Source of the DNA: Colletotrichum lupini
Lineage: Eukaryota; Ascomycota; Sordariomycetes; Glomerellales; Glomerellaceae
Reading direction: 5' to 3'
Assembly: GCF_023278565.1 (NCBI RefSeq)
Contig: NC_064673.1
Coordinates: 1,922,001-1,986,000, forward strand
DNA: 64,000 bases
How positions within the stretch are numbered: position 1 is the stretch's first letter; the number at the start of each line of letters is the position of its first letter. Below the pieces are notes generated by a model. The model made no database searches and was not told the origin of the DNA. It worked only from the letters and a program-made list of their open reading frames with translations. Below, in pieces: positions 11,354 to 23,430 of the stretch. Made by a program: the position numbers and the translations under genes.

Positions 11354-12083
11354 CTACAGAATCTCCAAATCCACAAAGCACTGCTTCGGCTTTCGCGTCA
11401 ATGTTTCAATGTCATCATAGTCGGATAGACTCTCATCGCAAGTCCGGAAATCAAACGACCACACTAGCAGAGTCACCAAAAGCCTAAGTTCCAGATATGC
11501 CAACTTGCGACCGAAACAGCCTCGAAGACCAAGACCAAACGGCAAAGTCGGCCCAGCCAACGCGTCGAAGACCACCTCACCGTTCTCGTTCTTTGTGAGC
11601 CAGCGCTCAGGGCGGAAATCGTCCATGCCGTCAGAGCCCCACACCCGCAAGCCGCGCTCCTCTGCTGCCATCCGAGACGAAGCGCTGCGCAGTTTCTCGT
11701 CGACTTCGAAACCTGGTTCTGTGAAACTGGGACCACGGTTGGGAATGAAGACGGAAGTGCCTTTGGGAATATGGTGTCCCAGGATGATTGTGTCCTCCTT
11801 GGCTTGTCTCTCCTGACCGATAGCGGTGTGCGAAAGTCGGAGCATTTCTTCAACAACGGCATCCAAGTAAGGTATGCTAGCTCCTGTTATCTCCTCGTGA
11901 GATGGGAGGCGGTCATCGCTAATGGCGTTTGGGTGAGCAACACGAAGGCTCTCGCGAAGCTGTTGCTAACAAGCAGGGTTATCGCTCAGAAACTTCACTC
12001 CCCAGCAAAGGGTTGTACTCGTGGTATCATGTCCTGCTACGACGAAACCAAGCAACTACATCAAAAGTCGTCGGTCAGTTCTA
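11354..12083 (-). pseudogene. Cytochrome P450, C-terminal half, split by gypsy copy 2
   Basis: The minus strand codes for the C-terminal half of a microsomal P450: I-helix AGHDTTSTTLCW, K-helix EEMLRLS (ExxR), FRPERW, and the haem-binding loop FGLGLRGCFGRKLA (FxxGxRxCxG with the Cys ligand), ending at a TAG (11354-11356). Two in-frame TAG codons at 12056-12058 and 11966-11968 lie where Gln (CAG) fits the sequence; both are CpA-to-TpA type changes. The N-terminal half is at 19432-20542, on the other side of the 7.3-kb retrotransposon. I could not join the two halves in frame across the junction, so at least one small indel or an unresolved splice is also present. Confidence 0.9.
12079..12083. 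repeat. Left target-site duplication of gypsy copy 2 (TTCTA)
   Basis: TTCTA precedes the LTR start TGTCAGG. The matching right copy (19432-19436) is TTCTG. The single difference is a G-to-A change on this strand, a C-to-T at CpA on the other, which fits RIP. Confidence 0.75.
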
Positions 12084-12292
12084 TGTCAGGCCTCGCCGGT
12101 TAGGCCTCGTTAGTTAAGGGATAGCTTAGGGGGTATAAAGAGGAGGACTAAGTAATAAAAGAGTAGCTTAGGTATATATAGAGCGCTAGTAGTATACCTT
12201 AAGGGAAGGGTAGATTTTAATAATTTATTTTTTAAACCTTAATAATAGTTAGCTTTTATAAGCTTTTTTTTTATATTATATATTTATTAATA
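12084..12292 (+). repeat. 5' LTR of gypsy copy 2
   Basis: It starts TGTCAGGCCTCGCCGG and ends at the position equal to CCTATTGACA in the 3' LTR (mutated here to TTTATTAATA). The first 40 bases are nearly free of RIP-type changes, the last 100 heavily changed. Confidence 0.85.
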
Positions 12293-15200
12293 ATTTAAAA
12301 TTTTTATTTATAAAAAGAACTAGGCTAGAAACTTAAAATATTAATAAGAACGAGACATAATAAGAGAGCGTAATTAGTATTATAATAATAATAAAAAAAC
12401 GACTCTTTTTTATTAAACCCCTTAGAGTTACCTCTTTTTTAATAAATAATATAAAAACAAAGTATAATAAAATAAATAACGTAGTAATAATATAAAAAGA
12501 TTATATTATTAAGAATATTAATAAATTTTAAATAAAATAGTAAACTTCTTACCCTTATTTACTAATACTTAAACTAAATAATAAATAATAAGTTAGTAAA
12601 ACTATAAGAATAAGAACGATAATTAAAAAAAGAAATCCTTATTATAATATATAAAGAGCGCCTATAGAAAAAATAAGTAGATTTAGAATACTTATAAAGC
12701 TTTTTAAATAGCCCGGCCCCCGCGCTAAGGACTACGGTTTTAATTATAATAGTTTTAAATATTAGTTTTAATATAAATAAGAACGTAAACCCCCGGACTA
12801 AGGATAGTTTAATAAATAAAACCGTACTTAAAGCGCTATTTAAATAATAATAAAGTAATAAGTTCGTACTACTTAAGCCCCTATTTATTAACTCCTTCTT
12901 AACTTAAGTAAGTATTATAAATAGAACGTTTATATTTAGATTACTATTCCTCTCTAATTTATTATATACTAATAAATTAATACGGGATTTATAAAGCTTC
13001 CTTTTTAATTATTATTATTACTTTAACTTATAAGCTTAATAAATAAGAATAGATTATAATAAAATAGCGTATATAATTAGCTACTTAAGTAGTAGTATAA
13101 AGGCCTTTTAAGTATACTATATTTTTAATTACTAAAGGACCCCCGGATTTATAATAAACTAGGTTATATAAAAAGAATTAGAGACCTTTTTATAAAATAA
13201 CCTATCTAATCTCGCTAGCTAAGGAATAGTAATAAGTACATAATTAAATAATACTTCGTAAAACTAAAAAGAAAAAGTCAATAAGTTTATTAGCTATATT
13301 AATAAGCTCGAGATAGAATTAAAATATATTTTAATAAAAAAATAGAAGATCTCTATATTAATAAGTAAGCTATAGCCCGAACTATACCTCGTAATAGTAT
13401 TATAAATAGAACTTTTATAGACTTACTTATAGTTAGTATTATTAATAAGACGTATTAAATAATCCTTATTATTAATAAGGAGCTTACGAACGTCCCCTAA
13501 GTAATATTCTAACTTAAATCTAAACGAGTTAATAAAAAAATATTAGGGTACTAATGAGTTAAATACGTAAGGAATATATTATAACTCGCTTAATAAGGAT
13601 ATTACGTATTATAATTATAAAAAGACTAGTTATATTATAAAGGATTACTTATAACTACGAGAGTAATATTAGTAATATTATAATTATAATAAAACTAAGT
13701 ACTTGATTAATAGCTACCCGAGCGTTATATATTATAAATATAACTAAAAGGGGTATAAGGCTATTAATTATTAATTAGACCTTACCCTAGCTAAGTAGCG
13801 CGGATTAATAATAAGTTTAAATACTATTTTAATAAAAAAAGTAGTTAGTAATTAATAAGGGCGGCGCTTAGACGTCCTAACTTATATATACTTAAACTAT
13901 ATATAAGAGAAGCTAAGTACTTTTATTAATTTAGGAATAGAAAGGAACGTAGTTAGTATTAGGCTATTTAATAGTTTTAATATTAATTTACAAATTTACT
14001 TATTATTATAGCTAGTAAACGTAGAGGGTAAATAAATAAAAACGTTAAGAAGCTATTACTTATAGTTTTAAATTATTAATAATAATTATATAATAAAAAT
14101 ATAGCTATATTACTTCGTAATAGCTAATATTACGGTACTTATACTTATCTTCGGTTTCCTTTAGTTAGAGGATATCGACTTACTAATTAGTTAGAAATAA
14201 AAAAAGTAATAATATTTAATTTATAAATAATATATCCGCTTAAACGCCCTAAAAAGGGGGTTATTAAACGACTTAGTTTTAGTAATACTTACGTATATTA
14301 TAATTAACTTAATTATAAATAATAATATAGTACTAATAAGTATAGCTAAGGATTAGAAGCTATATTGTTAGGATTTTAATAACTTATTTTTAAAAAAGAA
14401 GGCTATTTCGCTACTGAATAGAATATTATATAACTACTATATTAAGCTAAATAACGCGGCGCTTATTCCCTAAGGACCTATTTACTTATTATTAAACTAT
14501 AAGCTTAAGATTTTACGCGATTATTTAATAAAAATAGAGGTTAAGGGCTAAATATACCCCTTTATAAGCCCGGTAAGAGCACCTATTCTTTTTATATTTA
14601 AAAAAAGAGGAGAGCTATAACTTTATATTAATTATAAAATAATTAATAAAATTATATAAAAAATAGAACGCCGCTATTACTAATTAGAGAGATATTAAAT
14701 AGACTATTTAATACCTCTATTTTTATAAAGCTAGACCTTAAGAACGCGTATTACTATATATATATAGCTAAGGGTAATAAGTAAAAAACGGCTTTTTATA
14801 CTAAATATAAGTAGTTCGAGTACTTAGTTATACCTTTTAGGCTAACTAACGCGCTTACGACTTTTTAAGTATATATTAATAACGTTCTAAGCGGCCTAGT
14901 TAATACTATTTATATTATATATTTAGATAATATTTTAATATATAATAACGACTACGTAGTACATAAAGAGTACGTATATAGCGTATTATAAAAACTATAA
15001 TAATAGAACTTATATTTAAATAGTAGTAAATACGAGTTTTATATATTATATATAGGATTCTTAGGGTATATTATATTTAATAAAAGTATAGAAATAGAAC
15101 CCGCGCGTACCGAAGTTATAATAAATTAGTTATTTTTAAAGAGCGTTAAAAATATATAAACGTTCTTTAAATTTACGGGGTTTTACTATAGATTTATTAA

Positions 15201-18200
15201 TAACTATATTAAAATAATAATATCTTTAATAAACTTATTAAGGAAAGTAAAACTGGGATAGTTAGAGCTATTAATACTTATTATAGAGTTGTTTAAGAGG
15301 CTATTAATAGTATTTATTAACGTATTAATATTACGATATTTTAACCCTACTTTACTTATATAATTATAAATAAACGCTTCGGCTTAAGCTATTAGCTTAG
15401 TAATTATATAATTATTTAAGGGTAATTAGTATTTAATTATTGATAAGTTAAGGAAATTAACGGATACGGAGAGCCGCTATAATATAAGAAATACAGAGCT
15501 ATTAATCATTATAAACGTATTAAAAAACTAATAATACTACCTCGTTTATAGCTAAGATTAGGTCTTAGTATTTATAAATTATTTTAACTTATAGTTCTTA
15601 AATACAAAAAAGAGACTAAATAAGAAATAGCCACGCTAATTAAATAAACTCGTAGCGTTTAATATTAAAATTAGGTTTAAGCTAAGTATAAAGAACTTGG
15701 TAAATAAATTATTATAAAGATCTAATTATAATAAAAGTAATAATAATAGCGGAGCAAAAGAGCTATTATTAAAAATTAGAGAAGATTTCTATAATACTAA
15801 AAATATATAAAAGCTTTTTAAAGTTATAATAATAAAGTATATAAGGACGAGCTACGGGAGCGGCTCTTAAGTAAAAAGGATAATTAGTATTTTAAAAATA
15901 GAATTAATAATAATATAAAGAAGTAAGTAAAGGAGGTTAAGAGCTCTAGTTTAAAAGAACTTTAAAAAGTATTTTAAAAAGCGTAATAAGGTTATAAACC
16001 TAAGGTATTAAAATTATAATATAATACTTAAAGAGCTACTTAAACTTATTATTAAAACTATAAATTATAAATTACTCGTTTTATAAAATTTTAATATAAT
16101 AAGAGTATTTAAAATAGTAATTAACGAGGAGGGGTTATTAATAATAAGTTAACTATAGGCTATTTAATAAGAGGACGCTTTTATAAAAAATAAGTAGTAA
16201 ACTAAGAAGAATTGATAGCCTTATTTAGTTAAAAAGAAGTAATAATAAAGCTAGGTATATAACTTAAGAGGGTTATTATATTATAGTAGCTACGCTTATA
16301 TATTATTATATAAGGGGTTAAGGAGGGAGGTTATTAAAGTATATTATAATATACTTACGGCGGGATATTATAATATAAAGCGGATAATGATATTATTAAA
16401 ACGCTACTGTTATTAAAATAGAGTAAGTAGGGATATAAAAAGTTATATTAATATTTATATAATATACTAACGAATAAAGCCTCGTTATTATAAGCTATAT
16501 AACTTATTATACTCCCTACTTACCCTAGTTAGGTTATAATAAGAAATATTACTAAACTTTATTATAAGCTTACTTATATTAACTATACTAATTAAGAGGC
16601 GCCCCTATAATATAGTACTTATTATAATAGACCGATTTACGAAATATAATATTTATATTACTATAAGGACGACCCTTATAGCCTAGGGATTTATAGACCT
16701 TTTATTTATAAAAATCTTTATTAAGTTTAGAATACCTAAAAAGATCGTCTCTAATAAAGGGTCGTTATTTATAAATAAGTTTTAAACTTATTTTTATTAC
16801 TTTTTAGTAATAAAGAGGCGTTTTAGTACTACGTTCTATTTATAAACGGATAGTTAAATAAAATAGTAGAACTAATACTTAGAGTAGTACCTTTATTATT
16901 TTTATATTTAGGACTAATTAAATTAGGCATAACGTCTTTACTTAGCTAAGTTTATATATAATAATACCTAGTACTTAGTAATTTATAAAGCACTTACTAA
17001 GGCCTTACTTAGGTTCTTACTTATATATTTTATATTAATTTTAATAAGGGCTTAAAATAGTATATAAAATATCTTAGCTAAGGAGCGTATAGCTTAACTA
17101 CGAGCTAATTAAAAAGCTCTATAACCCCTTATATAAAAAATATACGAGATATATAAACAATAGGTTAATAAAGCTAAGATAGATATATTATATAAAATAA
17201 ATAACTAAGTATTATTATTAGAGAAGAATATTAATAAGTAGCGTCCTAGTTAGAAATTAATTAATAAGTATCTAGGCCTATTTAAAGTTAAATTAATAAT
17301 TAAAACGGTAGGGGTTACTTACTAACTAAATATATTAATATAATATATTTTATATAATATATTTTATATATCCCTACTTAAGTTATATTAATACCGCAAA
17401 GAAGCCCCTTAAAAGCCCTTATTTATTAAAAATATAAACGGGGAGCTATTTTATAAAATAAAAAATATTATATAATATAGAGGGCTAAAAAGGAGGCAAT
17501 AATACCTAATTTAGTAAAAGGGATATAATAATAATAAAAATATATAAGAACTAGCTAAGTATATTAAAAACGTAGCGTTAATTAGTATATATAAAAAACG
17601 GGTTTTAATTAAATAGCGCGCCCTAGCTCTTAATAAGCTTAATAACGTAACGAACTAGCCATTAAAAAAAAAAAGGGGGGGCTATATAACTATAACGAAG
17701 TAGTATAAACGCGCTAATTACGAACTATTTCCTTAATTTTTATAATATATAAAAGAACTGTCTTTATTTATAAAAAACCTGCCCTTATGTACAAAAGGGC
17801 CGCCTCAGTTATTATTCTAGGGGTTATTATAAAAGAAATGATTTTTTTATTATTAATAAATTTATAAATAATTAGTTATAAATACGGAGTATAAGTAGGG
17901 TAATTATATATTAATTAGAATATTATTTAAATAGCGTATTTTATCATAAATAGTATAAAGTAGCGTAATTATAGCGTCGTTATAAAATAAAAACGTAGTA
18001 TAGAAAGAGTTTATAACTATTTTATTATTATTATTATTAATAATAGGGGTCGAGCGGGCCTCTTTATTAGTGCGCTTAAGCGCCCTTTATATATTATTAA
18101 TAACGATTTAATAAGTTTATTAGAGCTATAAAGTAATATTAGCGACCCGAGTAATAATAATAATAAAGTAATAATAAAATAATAAACTTTTAAATTATAA

Positions 18201-19222
18201 ATATTATTATTTAAAGCGAGAGTAGTGTTTTATAGGGTTCGGACTATAGATTTTATAAACTTAAGAACTTAAGATATTATTAATATAATATATAGGAGAA
18301 GCGACGGAGTAGTAACTACGTTAAGTACTTATTATATTCTTATAAAAATAGTTTTATATAATATATTTAATATAACGTACGCTAGATTTTAAAAAAGTAT
18401 TAAATAAAGGAGCGAACTAGGGGTTATAAATTACTAATTTAGCTAATTATAATACTTAGTTTTTAAATCGAGCGCTTTATATATAATATAAGTAGGGTAA
18501 GGGAGCGAGCGTACCTAGCTAACCCTAATCTTCTTAACGTTCGCTTTTTTTTTTTAATAAAAGTTTATAATAGTTAGTATAAGTAGCGTATAAATAGTAA
18601 TATACGTACGAAATCAAAATAAATAAAGGGGATATTAGGCTTTTTAAACGGATTATTATTATTATTATTATTAAGTATACTTATAGTATTAATAACTATT
18701 TTACTACTAATAGTAATAACTCTATAATTAAAAGCTATATTTATGTTAAAACGAGTTAATAATAAATATAAAATAATTTTATAAAAGACTTATTTAGGCA
18801 CGGGAAGTATATAAAAATAGGGATTTAAAAAATATTTATCAGTTATAATATTTATATAATAAGGGAGTAGTATAAACGTTAATAAAAATAAAAAGTTACA
18901 TATAAAAAGGATAATTATAAATAAAATAGAAAAAAGGAATTCGGAATTATAATAGCTTAAAAAGGGGTTAATATTAATAAATAAAAATAGGGCGACGATT
19001 ATTTAAGTATTAATAATTATAAGGACGGCTTATAAATAAGAGCGACTTAAATATAAAATTATAAAGCTATTATTTAAAATAAGGGGTTTATACTCGGGTT
19101 AATAAGTACTATTTATACCTACCCTTATATTATATATTTAAGGACCTCTTAAATAAGGGATTAATATAATATATATAAATTATAAGCGGGCTTTAAAATA
19201 AAACCTAAGGGAGGGAGTACCT

Positions 19223-19431
19223 TATTAAGCCTTATTAATTAGGCCTTATTAATTAAAAGATAGCTTAGGGGGTATAAAAAGAAGGACTAAGTAATAAAAG
19301 AGTAGCTTAGGTATATATAGAGCGCTAGTAATATACCTTAAGGAAAGGGCAGATTTTAGTAATTTATCTTTTAGACCCTAATAGCAGTTAGCCTCTGTGA
19401 GCTTCTTCCCTGTGTCACACACCTATTGACA
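19223..19431 (+). repeat. 3' LTR of gypsy copy 2
   Basis: It has the same 209-bp length as the 5' LTR. It begins mutated (TATTAAGCC for TGTCAGGCC) and ends clean (GTGTCACACACCTATTGACA). A purine tract (GGGAGGGAG, about 19209-19217) precedes it. Confidence 0.85.
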
Positions 19432-20542
19432 TTCTGCAAATAACACTTCTTTGACAAGAGCCAGAAAAAGTACTCACCTCGTCATTCATTGCATCAGACC
19501 AATACATCGGCTTGCGGTTCTCTTTGCCCGCAAAAGCAGTTTCTCCATGGATCATCAGATCAATTGCAGACTTGACATAGCTGTCGTCATTGTCCTGAGC
19601 CTGGCCTTCATATCTTTCGACAGCTTTCTGAACTTGCTCTTTGAAGAATGCTTTTCTGAAAGTTCTCATGCTTTTGACGCTGGGCTTGAGGCCAATCAGC
19701 CACCATGCGATGTCGGGAAATCCTGTAGCAGCAACTCCGGTGACGTTGTCAGCCGTCTTTATAGCCGTCTCTAAAGTTGGATGGATGGGTGCGATAGGAA
19801 AGCTGGCCGCCTTTGTGTTCGACTCATCGATACCAGCCTTCTTCTCGCTGCCACTCTGAAGCATCCTAATCTGTGGGATCAGTGCTCGATGTTCCACGCT
19901 GGAACCGAATCCAAAGTCGAAGACTGCATCCAGAGCTGTGTAGAAGATGTCTTGCTCGGCGCTGAAAGGCTTATCAGTGGCAGCCGTCTTCATCTTCCAC
20001 AGGTCCAGAAGATTTCTAGCGCTCTTGTATATGTTCGGGGCCGCGACATTGTTGAGAAAGTTGGGGGTCATAAGGTCCTGGAGCAAGCGTCGGTGGGCTT
20101 TCCATTCCGGCCCTGTCTTCAAGTTGATGTGGAAGCTAGGGGCCTCTCCGCCCAATAGGCTGATGGTGAAGTCGGAACGATCGAATTCTTTGCGACGCAT
20201 GAGGATATCCTGTCCCTCGCGGAAGTCGGCGATGAACACCGTCGGCTTATGGAAGGGCTGGAGGAAGAACTGAGACAAGGGGCTGTCATGTCGACGCGCT
20301 TGTTCAATCATCCATCTGAAAGGGTTTTCGGGTGATTCTTTCTGGAGCCTGGGGATGTCTCCGAGAAGGGACTTGACGACCTCTGTGTTGTATGGGATTC
20401 CTGGGATCGGCTTGGGAAGTAGGTAGTTATAAAGAGCATAAAGCAAGCCGACGAGCAATGTGGAGCCAGCCGTAGCCAGTATGCTAAAGGACGGAATGTG
20501 GTCCACGGGCGAAGTTGTTGTTGTAAAATTTGACATTTTCAA
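19432..20542 (-). pseudogene. Cytochrome P450, N-terminal half, split by gypsy copy 2
   Basis: Translation from the ATG at 20542 gives a microsomal P450 N-terminus: a membrane anchor (residues about 18-42, ending in a PKPIPGIPY proline-rich hinge), a C-helix with WKAHRRLLQ (WxxxR) and continuous coding to NDE at 19478. A 44-nt intron (19477-19434, GTGAGT...TTTGCAG) ends two bases before the insertion point. The oxygen-binding I-helix, ExxR and haem loop are in the other half at 11354-12083. The frame of this half is fully open. It faces a short-chain dehydrogenase relict at 21393 across about 850 bp, which suggests a former two-gene oxidative locus with a shared promoter region. Confidence 0.9.
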
Positions 20543-21392
20543 AGATGCAATGAATATTAGGCTAAGACTAGACCATGAGAGTCAAAACATGTTCATTCGA
20601 AGTTTCTGCAGACTGGCGACTTTATATCAACAAGGGCGATCGGCACATGAGACCGCGTCCGCGGAGTGCCGACACAGGGTACCATGGACAACGTTGCGGA
20701 GCTATGGGCCGCGGAGACCGCACTCTCTTAAGCCAAGAATATGACGTTGTTTGCGGACCCTACGACAACCACTCGACGATGATACTTCAGTTGCACAGGG
20801 GAGGAATAGAGATTATACGTTCGATCTACCTGGGACTGGATAGGTCAAGGCCCTTGAGTGCCGCCCCCAAGTGCCCGCTGTCGTCTCCACGGTCCGGTGG
20901 GTTGTGGGTTTACTCCGCGCTTAGACTGCCGGATCAGGAAATATCGTCTCTGGAAAAGAAGCGGACGCGGACTGACGAGTGCGTCCGACGGCGGCCCGTA
21001 GCCGGCGGCAGTACGGGCCAAATCAGCTAGGAATCTCTACCGCCACTCTGTTGGGAAGAAAAATTGTTGCCAATATGCGGTTGCTCACAAATTTCCAGTT
21101 GAGCTCCGTTGTAATGGCATTCTGCAGACATGATGGACCAAGCTTGTGGCCCCCACACCTTAAGAGACTATGAAGACGAGTATGCGTTGCTTGCCTCATT
21201 GATGAAGAGCTGATGTTGCCTGCAGTTCCTGAAGGTCATAGTTAGACCATTAATCTTCGTATAAATGAAAGGTATTATCCATCCGGGAAAGGAGTTCTAT
21301 TCATCTGACGAGAACCTGGGCAGCATTCATCTGAATTGAGATTACCTTGCTCTTCACAAACCACTTGTACGGGGCCCATATTTTCGGTCAGA
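20543..21392. promoter_or_regulatory. Divergent intergenic region between P450 and dehydrogenase relicts
   Basis: 850 bp of normal composition between two genes transcribed away from each other. No long coding frame with a recognisable product. It should contain both former promoters; I cannot define the elements. A TATAAAT-like stretch occurs near 21260. Confidence 0.35.
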
Positions 21393-21935
21393 ATGTCATC
21401 TGATAACAAGACCATCGCAATCACAGGTACGGCTGGTGTAAAAGACCCAGCTACGGCTGTTTACCTCGCCAGCAGAGGAGCATCATGGGCGATATCTGAC
21501 GTCCAGTTAGAAGCCCTGAAAGCCGTTGCCGACAAGCTAAAGACATCCATCCCTGGTATACGCGTTAAAGCAGCAGTAGTTGACATCAGTAAGCCCGAGA
21601 AGGTCCGGGACTGGTTCCAAGATACTAAGAAAATATTTGGGCGCCTAGATCGTACCGCTGCCCAATATTGACGGAAGTGGAGCATCAAGCCAGGTCCCAT
21701 TTGAGGCCCAGTCTGACCAACCGGGGGAGTTCTTGCTGGGAATCAATCTTTCGGGAACAGTGTTTTTCTTGCGAGAAGATCTGAAGCGCATCAGTGATGG
21801 TGGTTCATCTTCAATGCCACGAGTGTTCCCGATTTGAGAAGTTTCCCTGGCCACGGCGCTTCGGCTTACGTCGCCAGCAAACACGCCGTGTTGGGGCTCA
21901 CAAGGAACGCTGCAAGAGAGAAGGTTCATTCTAAA
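21393..21935 (+). pseudogene. Short-chain dehydrogenase/reductase, frameshifted relict
   Basis: The frame from ATG 21393 (SDNKTIAITGTAGVKDPATA) is a Rossmann start in which the family's TGxxxGxG is damaged (GTAGVKD). It continues through VVDIS to GRLD, then stops near 21670. The next frame continues with PFEAQSDQ and LGINLSGTVFFLREDLKRIS; after a second shift near 21805 the reading is IFNATSVPDLRSFPGHGA then YVASKHAVLGLTRNAA, which holds the family's catalytic YxxxK. The expected NNAG motif region is missing at the first break. At least two frameshifts make it non-functional. The C-terminal part is not found before the neighbouring gene. Confidence 0.8.
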
Positions 21936-22073
21936 CAGTCTATAAGCCCAGGTAACAAATACGGAAGAATTGTACAAGGAAAGTACACTACAATATGTAT
22001 CTAACTGAAGAATCAAACGATTGAATAAAGATTGTGGATGAAAGCTTGGCTTTCTCCCTTTCCTCATTCTCCC

Positions 22074-23205
22074 CTAGGATGCATTATCCTGGATCATGGG
22101 TTGTAAAGGATCCAACCGCCCGCCTCGACACTCCGCCTCTCTCATTTTGTCTTCCGCTCGAGCCATGTCCTGAGATTCTAGCAGCTTCACCCACGACGAG
22201 AAGTACGACCCCAATCCTGTGACACGGCCATGACCTGGCGGACTAGCCAATCCCAATCTCGCAAGTCTGTTTCTGTCCCAAATTGCGAAGCCCATTCTCC
22301 TATACGGCTCGAAACCAGCAAACTTCATGGGCGAATGCGCGTTCCTCCCCATGCTATCCACGATCCATAGACTGTCGGCAGGCAACACCAACGCGGACCT
22401 ACGAGTATCCGGAGTGGCAGGCATTCCTCGGGACGAAGGTGAGATGTCCTCGATAGAGCTTTCGGGTGATGGCATCCGGTCCACGAGTGCGGTAGCACTA
22501 TCAGTCTTGGAGGTAGAAAGGCTCTTGAGATAGTCAACTGCTGTCATCACCTCGTGATAAGCGGCCTTAAAGTTGGTACTAGTGCTGTCGTAGAAAGACT
22601 GAATATCAAGAACCTCTGTTTTCAAGTCCTTTGGCACTTTCCCCTCCACTTTTGTCCCGAGGAGCTGAGATCTGCGCGCCGCCAAGTTCATTTCGAGTAC
22701 AACTTGAACTCTCCAGAAAGCTCGAATCATCCGCTGTTCTTCGCACCATGAGAGCTTATCGTGAGCTGAAAGTTCCGGAGCGTCCAGTCGGCCTTCCCTT
22801 TTCGCAGCTATCAGACTGTCCTGATAGTGCCTGATGCAAAGTCGGCTCAAGGAGTGTAATCGACTGGCCGTAGCAAGTACCGACCGCATGACGGGAAGAT
22901 CGGGCTTCTTCGTTGTATCCATGGTCGGCAGAACATAGTCTGAATCCGAGCTCTGGCCAAGCACGATGCCAGCTTCGCGATCACTGATTCTAGCGGCAAG
23001 CGTGAGATGAGGTGTGTTCTTATACGCGCCTGAGCGTATTGAGATAATACATCGTATGACCTTCTGTGTCTGTGACGGAATATTGGTCTCTGTAACTGCG
23101 GGCCAAAAGATGTCGTCACTGTATTGGTTGAAGACCCGGCTTGCGATCGGCGAGGAGATAAGGAGGTTCCAAAGACAGTGAACGTCGTCGATTTGCGTTA
23201 GTATT
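22074..23205 (-). pseudogene. F-box gene, 3' part (most of the coding sequence), split by a copia element
   Basis: A single frame without stops runs from the copia boundary at 23205 to the stop at 22074. It begins LTQIDDVHCLWNLLISSPIA then SRVFNQY, which continues the F-box started at 30180-30120. Removing the element and one copy of the 5-bp duplication gives 1188 nt, exactly 396 codons (395 residues, no intron). The rest (AYKNTPHLTLAARIS, LSRLCIRHYQDSL, KLSWCEEQRMIRAFWRV) resembles lineage-specific fungal F-box proteins of unknown substrate. No nonsense codon is visible in the host part, so decay has hardly begun apart from the insertion. A truncated product from an internal Met is possible but would lack the F-box. 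Confidence 0.9.
23201..23205. repeat. Left target-site duplication of the copia element (GTATT)
   Basis: GTATT at 23201-23205 is repeated exactly at 30120-30124, immediately outside the two LTR ends (TGTTAG... and ...CCAACA). Confidence 0.92.
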
Positions 23206-23430
23206 TGTTAGTATACACGTAGGCAGGTCAGACCTTTTGGTTGCGACTAGGTCAATAGGTCAGTATAGGTCTATTGCGTGTGTATAGGAGGGTAAGATCG
23301 TGGGCAGAGCCCGCGGTCCCTTAGTAGGTATAGGTAAGTAGAAGGGTCCGTCTATACGGGCCTAGACTACCTACCTACTACCCCTACTTAACTACTTAAT
23401 AGGGCCCCTTTTTTACCTCGTAATCTAATA
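23206..23430 (-). repeat. LTR of the copia element (3' LTR with respect to its transcription)
   Basis: It begins TGTTAGTATACACGTAGG at the outer edge and ends in the mutated TAATCTAATA (CAATCCAACA type in the partner). Many C-to-T changes increase toward the interior. Confidence 0.88.

Larger units (their letters stand above)
12084..19431 (+). mobile_element. Ty3/gypsy chromovirus, complete copy 2, heavily RIP-mutated, inserted in a P450 gene
   Basis: The element is 7348 bp with 209-bp LTRs. Plus-strand conceptual translation gives, in order: a gag-like region, a ruined zinc knuckle near 13727 (YYKYN then KGYKA, Cys and His both turned to Tyr), RT (YLDNILIY near 14911-14943), RNase H, integrase (about 16250-17150), a chromodomain (about 17450-17600) and about 1.6 kb more before the polypurine tract. 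No frame is open. Compared with copy 1 it has lost many more CpG and other C positions. The outer ends of both LTRs are the least mutated parts. The element lies opposite to the transcription of the interrupted gene. Confidence 0.93.

Noticed and set aside
12300..19220. The AT-rich blocks as possible centromere or mitochondrial DNA
   Set aside because: Each block has LTR or terminal repeat ends, target duplications and readable transposon proteins, which explains the composition fully.
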